From: Lachnospiraceae bacterium
Lineage (GTDB): Bacteria; Bacillota; Clostridia; Lachnospirales; Lachnospiraceae
Direction of reading: 5' to 3'
DNA: 64,000 nt
Assembly (NCBI GenBank): GCA_017444015.1
Contig: JAFSXN010000001.1
Coordinates: forward strand, 1-64,000
The position numbers and the translations under genes were made by a program. Below the pieces are notes generated by a model. That model made no database searches, was not told where the DNA came from, and saw only the letters and a program-made list of their open reading frames with translations. This document shows, piece by piece, positions 53,609 to 61,548 of the stretch (the stretch's first letter is position 1; each line of letters opens with the position of its first letter).

Positions 53609-53748
53609 ACTATTCAGACCCAAGACTCGGAAAACCTTTGGTTTTCCTCGTTGTTGGCTTCTCGCCAAATGGATTTATTTAAAAATGCAGTCCTGAATAC
53701 AAGCATTCATCCCGCATTTTTAAATAAATCCGCTTGGTTCTGAATAGT
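53609..53748. repeat. 140-bp multi-hairpin repeat upstream of gdhA
   Basis: The outer arms ACTATTCAGACCCAAG and CTTGGTTCTGAATAGT match 15 of 16 bases. Inside are GGAAAACC/GGTTTTCC, TTGGC/GCCAA and a perfect 18-bp stem (53671-53688 with 53714-53731) with apex GAATACAAGCATTC. It has the size and terminal repeats of a MITE. With the flanking terminator it accounts for the space between nhaC and gdhA. Confidence 0.7.
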
Positions 53749-53769
53749 AACAAAAAAGTACGCCTAACA

Positions 53770-53798
53770 AGAGCGCAGGTCAATTATCCCTGCGCTCT
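53770..53798 (-). terminator. nhaC terminator
   Basis: AGAGCGCAGG and CCTGCGCTCT form a perfect 10-bp stem with a 9-base loop, 75 bases after the nhaC stop, followed on the minus strand by a T-rich stretch. Confidence 0.75.
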
Positions 53799-53872
53799 GT
53801 CAGACGCCATTGCCTGAAAAAAATTATAGTACGATCCTTTTGAAATAGCAAGTTTTTTAGTTCTCATTACTT

Positions 53873-55399
53873 TCAGTTTTCCGCCTGACTCTGCGGATAT
53901 ATCTTCTTTAATAACAGCAGAACAACAAACAGCAAAACGATTCCGAAAACCAGAGAAACAGGGGCGTTTCTCGAAAATCCCGCTACAATATAGGTAATAA
54001 AGGAAACCAGAGCCACCGTGATCGCGTAAGGCAGCTGTGTCGAAACGTGGCTTACGTGATCGCACTGCGCGCCGGCGCTCGCCATAATCGTCGTATCCGA
54101 AATCGGGGAGCAGTGATCACCGCAGACCGCGCCTGCCATACATGCTGAGATCGATATGATCATCAGCTTCGGATCACTGTTCTGGAATACATTGACAACG
54201 ATCGGGATCAGAATACCGAAGGTCCCCCAGGACGTTCCTGAAGCAAAGGCTAAGAAGCAGCCGACTAAGAATATGATCGCCGGCAGGAAATACATCAGAC
54301 CTGATGCGCTCTTCTCCATAAGTCCCGCAACGTACTCCGGAGCTCCGAGGCTCATGGTCATTTCCTTTAAGGTCCAGGCGAAAGTCAAAATCAGGATCGC
54401 CGGAACCATCGCCTTAAAACCGGCAGGGATACATTCCATACACTCCTTGAACGGAAGCGTACGACGGATCAGATAGATCAGAATCGTCAGTACGATAGCA
54501 AAGATCGAGCCAAGGGAAAGACCGATAGAAGCATCTGAGTTGGAAAAGGCCTCGATAAACGAAGTTCCCTCAAAGAATCCGCCGGAATACAGCATACCGA
54601 TCGTACAGCACAGGATCAACGTAACGATCGGGATCAAAAGGTCTGCTACCGTCCCCTTTGCGTCCGCGGCTACCTCATCCTCATCCGTCTTTTCCGAAGC
54701 GACCGTAAAGAGATCATCATGAAGCACGGCATTGTCTTCAAATTTCTTCATCGGACCGTAATCGATCTTCATCAGAATGATCATGATCATCATAGCGATG
54801 GTCAGAAGCGCGTAGTAATTATATGGGATCGCCCGGACAAAGATCGTAAAGCCGTCCTCTCCCTCAACACAGCCCGACACCGCCGCGGCCCACGAAGAGA
54901 TCGGAGCTATGATACAGACCGGAGCCGCCGTCGCGTCGATCAGATACGCTAGCTTCGCTCTTGAGATCTTATGCCGGTCCGTCACCGGCCGCATAACCGA
55001 TCCAACCGTCAGACAGTTGAAATAATCATCAATAAAAATCAGCACACCTAACGCCATAGTCGCAAGCTGCGCCCCTGCCCTCGTTTTGATATGCTCCTGC
55101 ATATACTTTCCGAACGCTCTGGAGCCGCCGGCCTTGTTCATAAGCCCGACCATTGCGCCAAGCACTACTAAGAAGATCAGGATCCCGACATTATAACTGT
55201 CGGAAAGCGACGTGATCAGACCGCCGTTCAACACATGCTCAAAGGTTCCGACAAAGGAAAAGCCTGAATAGAACAGTCCCCCGCAGATGATCCCGATAAA
55301 CAGAGAGCTGTAGACCTCCTTGGTGATCAATGCCAGAACGATAGCAATTAATGACGGTACCAATGACCAGAACGTCGCATACATAAACGATGCCTCCAA
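53873..55399 (-). CDS. nhaC: NhaC-family Na+/H+ antiporter
   Basis: A 508-residue protein of about 12 hydrophobic segments. Family marks are GVLIFIDDYFNCLTVGSVMRPVTD, APVCIIAPISSWAAA, FASGTSWGTFGILIPI and AGAVCGDHCSPISDTTIMAS. It exports Na+ in exchange for H+. GGAGG precedes the ATG. Confidence 0.9.
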   Translation of the reverse strand: MEASFMYATFWSLVPSLIAIVLALITKEVYSSLFIGIICGGLFYSGFSFVGTFEHVLNGGLITSLSDSYNVGILIFLVVLGAMVGLMNKAGGSRAFGKYMQEHIKTRAGAQLATMALGVLIFIDDYFNCLTVGSVMRPVTDRHKISRAKLAYLIDATAAPVCIIAPISSWAAAVSGCVEGEDGFTIFVRAIPYNYYALLTIAMMIMIILMKIDYGPMKKFEDNAVLHDDLFTVASEKTDEDEVAADAKGTVADLLIPIVTLILCCTIGMLYSGGFFEGTSFIEAFSNSDASIGLSLGSIFAIVLTILIYLIRRTLPFKECMECIPAGFKAMVPAILILTFAWTLKEMTMSLGAPEYVAGLMEKSASGLMYFLPAIIFLVGCFLAFASGTSWGTFGILIPIVVNVFQNSDPKLMIISISACMAGAVCGDHCSPISDTTIMASAGAQCDHVSHVSTQLPYAITVALVSFITYIVAGFSRNAPVSLVFGIVLLFVVLLLLKKIYPQSQAEN

Positions 55400-55571
55400 A
55401 TTTTTTCACCTCCTCTGTATCAACGCTTTAACGCGATAAACTATTAAAAAATCATAAACAATATACCACATCCCTATGGATTTATCCAGAACTATTCAAT
55501 TTGTTATTCAACGCAAACTTCCACTCGCAATCATATCCTTTCATACCAAAAAACCCGGAAATATACCAAGA

Positions 55572-55606
55572 GAGCCAGGAAACCTGTACAAAAGGATTCC
55601 TGGCTC
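55572..55606 (-). terminator. Terminator of the large surface-protein gene
   Basis: GAGCCAGGAA and TTCCTGGCTC form a perfect 10-bp stem with a 15-base loop, 39 bases after the stop codon at 55645. The following minus-strand sequence is only moderately T-rich. Confidence 0.6.
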
Positions 55607-55644
55607 CATAACCTCTGAAATATTATGACACTATTTTTGTTTAC

Positions 55645-58600
55645 TTATTTTTCCAGCTTGAAGCTGACACTGAACAAGTTCCCGTTTGTCTTGGCCATCT
55701 GACCGTAATAAACCGCCTGCAGATTGAGCTTATAGGTAACATTCTCCTTGATCTGTTTCGGATCCTTCAGAGGAAGGATAATCACATAATCACCGCTGTC
55801 ATATTTACCATCTTCATCAAACGTGGGCGGATAAATACCAGGATCCGGGGTTTTTTCCGTTTCATCAAAAGGCGTATCCTTCAGCTCAACCAGGGAATCA
55901 AAGGTCAGATTCTCATAATGCTTGTTATTTACCGCATTGTTCTCATAGTACCCCCAACCGAAAGCCTTCATCAGATCCTCCGAGTTGTTCTTCGTCATAG
56001 CAAGCTTTTCTATCTTTGCTCCGGTCTTCGTCTTCGGAGTCAGATGAATTTCCAGATAACGGCTTTCATCGCTCTGACCGGTTACAAGAGAAGCGGTCTT
56101 ATTCTTCACTTTAACAGCAGGAACTGTCTGCTTCGGTTTAACTACGAAATCAATCCCGGCAGACTCGGTGGTGAAGGTTCCGATCCCGCTGAACGTATAT
56201 TTGAAAGTCAATGTATAGGATTTTCCATTTTCCAGCTTAAAGGCATCCTCATCCCCTTCATCATAATAGCGGGTGACAATATAATATACATTTTTATTCT
56301 TCTCAAGCTCCTCCTCTGTTGCATCTGTATGCATTTCTTCGTAGGATTTTCTAATGAAATGAGGAGTCTGCTCCCCGTCTTCCTCATAATATCTTTTAGT
56401 ATCGGGATTGACCTCCTGTAGTGAAAGATCCGTGATATCCATAGAAAGATTCTTTAACACAGCGGTATAAGCTATCCACGTAGTAGTATCTGCAGGATTC
56501 AAGGTCCCCTTTGCCTTTACGGTAACAGTTGGCTTCGCTTTTATAACCTTTATGGTAACCTTGAAATCCTTCAGAGCCACATCACTATCCTCTTCTGTCG
56601 CAACCGGCAGCTCTCTTATGGTATATACATAATTTCCGGGCTTCAGATTCCTGGTAACGGTATTATCCAGCATAACGGCGGACATCTTCCCATCCTCAAT
56701 AACTAACGTTGCAATCTGGCTCAGCTCCGGCTTGTTCTTTTGCGCAACGACAACTACATCATCGTCCCCTGAGCTATCAAAGCTGATCTCCGTATTACCG
56801 CCGCCGGTGGGAAGATTCGTAACGGTATAGGTCGTACTCGTTTCTTCGTTGCCTCGATAATTCCAATTCAGTGTCAGCGTCGCCGTTTTAGGTTTGAATA
56901 CAGGGATTGCGTCTACTACCTTTATACTGAAAGCCAGATAGGTTGTCAGAGGAACTTCGTCATCTCCGTATGCCAGGATAGGCTTAATCTTAAACGAATA
57001 TGTACCCTTGGCAAAATCAGATCCAGGCAGGCTGACACGGATCCTGTCCTCATCAAATTCCATAGAACTAATCAGCTCTTCTGCTTCGTCACTGAGTTTT
57101 TTACTTCCGGTAAAAGTCAGAGTATCCTCATCAAAACCGGCAACCTCCGCCTCCTTCTGGTTTGCGACGGCAAGAAGCTCTGCCGGGCTCGATTCAAACC
57201 TTCTATTTAATGTCAGTACGTTCTTTGCCACTTTTTTTATGGGATCCGTCGTTGTGTCCGTTATTTCGTACAATGTAACCTTCGCCAGGGTAGTTGTTAC
57301 ATTCACGGTAAATACATAGGTGATCGGACGGCTCCAGTCACTTCTTTGAACATCGAAGGTAACCTTACCTTTCTCAGGATACCCACTGATGCTGATCTCC
57401 AGATAATCCTTTATATTCCCCTTCTCATCGGGTTCCACCTCGACTGCCTTGATGCTTACCGTATCAGGATCCAGGGTCGTCTTTGCGCCCCAGTCTTCAA
57501 TAGCAGGATCTTCCGTGGTAAGCTCCGGTAGCTTCTCCGTAGCCTCCTGGAAGAGAGGAACCGCTTTCCCAGCGCTGTTTTTGAGCTGAAGCTGATAGAC
57601 CTGGTCTTTTTTATTAACGTTGACGGTAACCGCGGATTTTTCCAGCGCAAACCCTGGTCTGCTGTTGGTATAAGAAATTGTTACTTTTCTGTAAACAATA
57701 TCCTCGTACCCGGCATATTTAAAACAAACATAGCCGCTAACAATTTCTTTCCCCTCACTGTCCTTCATTATATCATTCTCATCACTGCGGATGATATAAA
57801 AGGTCTTATAGTCATCTTCATCCGTCTTGATCAGATCAAAATTCGTATCGAAAGGATCCGGATCCTCCACATCTCCGTATCCTCCCTTTGCGATATCAGC
57901 ATAATTTTTTTCAGAAATAAGCCATACAGCATCAAGCGGCTCATTCTCGAGGCTCTGCGTTAACTCTACCTTTCCGCCTCCTCCCGTATATTTCCCGTCA
58001 ACCGAATATCCGTTTCGGTTATAGAAAAGGTTAATGGAGCCGGTTGTTTTGACCGTAGGATTCGGTTTTGTATTGACCACGGAAAGTTTAATTATCGGAA
58101 TATAGAATTCCTCCGAGGTCCCCGTGAAAAACCCTTTCAGGTAAAGCACACCGCTAGTATACGCTTTAATAGTCGCGCTGGTAGAAGCCTTCAGATAGTA
58201 TGCCCCCTCAGACCGCTTGTAGCTGATCGTAAGATCCGAAAAATCCTTTCTTGTTGTTTCCTTGTTAACGGTTTCCGATTTTACAACCGTTAACTGATTT
58301 CCATAGATCTCATAATCCTCTCCGTAAACAGTACGGATATCCAACTTTATCCCAACCGTAGACTGCCTGCTGACCGTAAGTCCGGTTTCGGAAACTACAA
58401 GCCGCGGCGTTGCGTCCAATACCCGAATATAAAACACATAAGTTGCAGAGGGTTTGTTTTCTTTCTTATAGGTACTGGTCACCGTAATACGTGCAGTTCC
58501 AAGAGCTCCCTTAGGAACCGTGATCTTATTTTTATTATCTGTACTTTTAGCGGCTCCTAATGTCGCCACAGCTGTATTATTTGTCTTCCAGTCCGTCGTT

Positions 58601-60840
58601 GTGATCAGGCTTTCCTCGCTGTCTTCGGTCGCATAGGCATTGATACTTATTTCAAAGGTCTGAGCCGAGGTGGAAAGCGCATGCTGCTCAAATTCAATAA
58701 AGACTGGAGGGTCTTCTTCGGATCCTTCCTCCGAAAAAACCTTTGCCCGTTCAACAGGATACCCAAGAATCGCATCTTCCCTTCCTTCGCCGATCGGAAA
58801 TTCTTCTTCGTTTCCGTAAAGTGAAAGCTTTGTGATCCTCTCTTTTTCCCCGACATGGACAGTGAAGGTGATTTTTACGTTCGTGTTGCCTTTCAGAGTC
58901 GCTGTAATTGTGGTTTGCTGATCCTCCCCGACTGCCTGGATGACACCAACGGTCGAAATTGATGCCGCGGTTTTTGTCGAACTGCTATAATCCCACCAGT
59001 AGGGCTGTGTACCGGCAATCGTCAATTGAGCCTTATAGCCGGCAGTCTTAAAGGTATAGCTCTTATCTGACTCATTAAACACCGCAGGACTCCCGACGGA
59101 ATAAATGGCCTGGCTGGAGGCACTCAGTGTACCGCAGCTGGGCACCAGGGTTATATCATCATCGGGCATAGTAAGTTTAAAGACATAGGTATTCCCCGAG
59201 GTGCTGTCAACAACGGAAGGTACGGTATTGCTTTTGCTGTCTTGAAAATAATAAGACTGCAGGTACTTACCACTTCCGGCATTAAAAGTGACCCTCACCG
59301 TTTTTCCGGCTTCTGCGTTCGCCGGTGCAGTAGTTAATTTGGTGCTGCCATACTTAACAGTATGTATGGCAAGAGATTTATATGTGTATTTCTTCTTTTC
59401 CGCATAGCTTCGGGCAGTCTCATTATAGCCCTGAAGCGTAATGCCGCTCTTGGTAGGGAAAGCATCCTCCGCTATAGTAGCAACGTATTCTCCCAAAGTA
59501 ATGGTAGTCAGCGCGGTACACCCTTCAAAGGCCTTTGTGTCGATCTGCACCGCGTAACGCAAGGAAATAGTCTTCAGAGCCTTACAGCCGGAAAAAGCTC
59601 CCGAACGGATGATCGTCAGACAGTTTACGTTTGCTGTCGTCAGCTTTTCACAGCCTGAGAAAGTATACATCGGCAGCTCGATCGTAGTCTCTATATTTCC
59701 GGAAGGAGAAGGAAGACTGACCGAGGTAAGGCTCTTATTATTTTCAAAAATCCGGATCCCCAGAGTACAATTTTCAAAGTCGAGCCTGGTCAGATCCAGA
59801 GCAGTAAAACCGCACCCGTAAAATGCGTTATTACCGATCTCATTGATCAACGCCGAAAAACTCATGCTGTCGCCAAGATTACCGCAGTTCTGAAAAGCGT
59901 ATGCACCTATGCTCTCCAGCTTGTTCATGGAAACCGTCAGGAGATCACTGCAGCTATCAAAGGCGTGGGCGCCGACGGTAGCGGCATCTGGCGCAGAAAA
60001 GCTTCGAATATGAGTCCCGCTGAAAGCGTAGTCCCCAATAGAGGTTATATTCTCACTGTTAACAAAGGATATTGTTGTAAGAGAGGAATCGCTGAAAACA
60101 TATGGTTCGATCGCAAAGCCCGCTGTAACAGGAACATAATTCACTGCCGTGATCATCGTACTCTCAAAGGCGTGCGCCTGAATTGCCTTTATTTGGCAGC
60201 CGTCTTCAAATTCAACTCTGGTAATTCCGGCGAACTCACCACTTGTGAAAAGACCTGCCGGTATGGTTATCGCAGTCCCATTTTCTGCCTTAGGAATAAC
60301 CGCAACATTCCCGATTACAGCTGAACCGCTCGCCTTAAGAAAACCATAATTGGGGTTCGAAACAGGATCACCTGTCAGATCAATTGTGAGGAAATCTGAA
60401 GGGTCCTCATCAACCCCTAACGCTTCAATCGGTTCTCCTGTTTCATCTGTCAACACAGGATCCTCTTCGTTCACCGGTACCGCGGTATCTGCCTGCGCAT
60501 TATCTGCATCATCCGCTATATCTGTACCGATATCAGCAATCTCGGATTTCTCTGCCGCCGATCCGGTATCTTCCGGAGACATCGCTGTATCCTGTTCGTT
60601 CTCTATGGCAGGATCCTCGGAGGTATTCAGATCCGTCGTATCCTGTATCTTCAGCTCCTCGCCCGTGATCTCTTCAGGATCTGTAACAGGACTGTCCGGT
60701 TTTTCCTCCACAGTCTCCAGGACGGTATTCGTACCCGTCTCCGCTTCATCCGCCCAAACCGTCGTCGGGATCGAAGTAAACAGCATAGCCGCCGCAAGCA
60801 CGGCAGCCGTGATCCCGGATAAGCTCTTCCTCTTTTTCAT
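55645..60840 (-). CDS. BspA-like leucine-rich-repeat secreted protein with Ig-like repeats
   Basis: A 1731-residue protein. A signal peptide (MKKRKSLSGITAAVLAAAML, cleavage near VWA-DE) is followed by an acidic Thr/Glu/Asp-rich region to about 160. An LRR_5/BspA region (about 190-490) has repeats of the type SIGDYAFSGTHIRSF and IRSGAFSGCKALKTISL. About ten beta-sandwich repeats follow. No LPXTG or SLH anchor is seen; it ends SVSFKLEK. BspA-like proteins bind host or plant matrix. AAGGAGAG precedes ATG 60840; a longer start is rejected. Confidence 0.85.
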   Translation of the reverse strand: MKKRKSLSGITAAVLAAAMLFTSIPTTVWADEAETGTNTVLETVEEKPDSPVTDPEEITGEELKIQDTTDLNTSEDPAIENEQDTAMSPEDTGSAAEKSEIADIGTDIADDADNAQADTAVPVNEEDPVLTDETGEPIEALGVDEDPSDFLTIDLTGDPVSNPNYGFLKASGSAVIGNVAVIPKAENGTAITIPAGLFTSGEFAGITRVEFEDGCQIKAIQAHAFESTMITAVNYVPVTAGFAIEPYVFSDSSLTTISFVNSENITSIGDYAFSGTHIRSFSAPDAATVGAHAFDSCSDLLTVSMNKLESIGAYAFQNCGNLGDSMSFSALINEIGNNAFYGCGFTALDLTRLDFENCTLGIRIFENNKSLTSVSLPSPSGNIETTIELPMYTFSGCEKLTTANVNCLTIIRSGAFSGCKALKTISLRYAVQIDTKAFEGCTALTTITLGEYVATIAEDAFPTKSGITLQGYNETARSYAEKKKYTYKSLAIHTVKYGSTKLTTAPANAEAGKTVRVTFNAGSGKYLQSYYFQDSKSNTVPSVVDSTSGNTYVFKLTMPDDDITLVPSCGTLSASSQAIYSVGSPAVFNESDKSYTFKTAGYKAQLTIAGTQPYWWDYSSSTKTAASISTVGVIQAVGEDQQTTITATLKGNTNVKITFTVHVGEKERITKLSLYGNEEEFPIGEGREDAILGYPVERAKVFSEEGSEEDPPVFIEFEQHALSTSAQTFEISINAYATEDSEESLITTTDWKTNNTAVATLGAAKSTDNKNKITVPKGALGTARITVTSTYKKENKPSATYVFYIRVLDATPRLVVSETGLTVSRQSTVGIKLDIRTVYGEDYEIYGNQLTVVKSETVNKETTRKDFSDLTISYKRSEGAYYLKASTSATIKAYTSGVLYLKGFFTGTSEEFYIPIIKLSVVNTKPNPTVKTTGSINLFYNRNGYSVDGKYTGGGGKVELTQSLENEPLDAVWLISEKNYADIAKGGYGDVEDPDPFDTNFDLIKTDEDDYKTFYIIRSDENDIMKDSEGKEIVSGYVCFKYAGYEDIVYRKVTISYTNSRPGFALEKSAVTVNVNKKDQVYQLQLKNSAGKAVPLFQEATEKLPELTTEDPAIEDWGAKTTLDPDTVSIKAVEVEPDEKGNIKDYLEISISGYPEKGKVTFDVQRSDWSRPITYVFTVNVTTTLAKVTLYEITDTTTDPIKKVAKNVLTLNRRFESSPAELLAVANQKEAEVAGFDEDTLTFTGSKKLSDEAEELISSMEFDEDRIRVSLPGSDFAKGTYSFKIKPILAYGDDEVPLTTYLAFSIKVVDAIPVFKPKTATLTLNWNYRGNEETSTTYTVTNLPTGGGNTEISFDSSGDDDVVVVAQKNKPELSQIATLVIEDGKMSAVMLDNTVTRNLKPGNYVYTIRELPVATEEDSDVALKDFKVTIKVIKAKPTVTVKAKGTLNPADTTTWIAYTAVLKNLSMDITDLSLQEVNPDTKRYYEEDGEQTPHFIRKSYEEMHTDATEEELEKNKNVYYIVTRYYDEGDEDAFKLENGKSYTLTFKYTFSGIGTFTTESAGIDFVVKPKQTVPAVKVKNKTASLVTGQSDESRYLEIHLTPKTKTGAKIEKLAMTKNNSEDLMKAFGWGYYENNAVNNKHYENLTFDSLVELKDTPFDETEKTPDPGIYPPTFDEDGKYDSGDYVIILPLKDPKQIKENVTYKLNLQAVYYGQMAKTNGNLFSVSFKLEK

Positions 60841-61125
60841 AAAACCTCTCTCCTTACAAATATTTAAGATCAAATGACATAAAATGTTTACATAATATTC
60901 AAAGGTTATTGTAACATAAGAAACTACGCTGTGACAACTGAAATTTTTAGGGTTATTATTGTTTTTTAATATTCTTTATACTTTTTTAATAAGCCGCTCC
61001 ACCATATTTTTATCGACTTGAGAACTTTTCGCGTTTTTGTTATACTGTCCCCGTTGATTAAAGTTGTCAGCTATCCGAAATGCTCGGAGCTGATTTTGCG
61101 GCACACGCCGGGAAAAGAGAATACA

Positions 61126-61548
61126 ATGGAAAAACAAACCCTGGAACAAAACGAACCTATCTGGAAGGACAGAAAGCGGACCGTTTTCGGTCTTCCCTGG
61201 ACCTTTACCAAATACAGTCTGACCCCGGATCGGCTTTTTATAGAAAGAGGCCTGGCCCAGTCCACCGAGGATGAAGTGAGACTTTATCGCATTCTGGATA
61301 TCCGGCTTGTCCGAAGCCTCAGCCAGAAGATGTTCGGTCTCGGGACTCTGCAGATCAATTCCTCCGACCGGACCTTGAAAAATTTTGAGTTAAAGAATAT
61401 CAAAAATTCCAAATACGTTAAAGAGCTGTTATCCGAAATGGTCGAAAAGCAGCGTATGGAGAAACGTGTGGTCAACCGGGAGGTCATGGGCGGACCCGGG
61501 GATTTTAATGACGACGGGTTTGATGATGACGATGATGGCAACAATTAA
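61126..61548 (+). CDS. Bacterial PH-domain (DUF304-like) protein
   Basis: A 140-residue protein. A single bPH_2 domain (TVFGLPWTFTKYSLTPDRLFIERGLAQSTEDEVRLYRILDI) is followed by a helix and an acidic DDDDDGNN tail. It has no membrane segment, unlike many DUF304 proteins. ATG 61126 follows GGGAAAAGAG. Its end overlaps the next gene by about 14 bases, so the two are coupled. Confidence 0.78.
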   Translation: MEKQTLEQNEPIWKDRKRTVFGLPWTFTKYSLTPDRLFIERGLAQSTEDEVRLYRILDIRLVRSLSQKMFGLGTLQINSSDRTLKNFELKNIKNSKYVKELLSEMVEKQRMEKRVVNREVMGGPGDFNDDGFDDDDDGNN

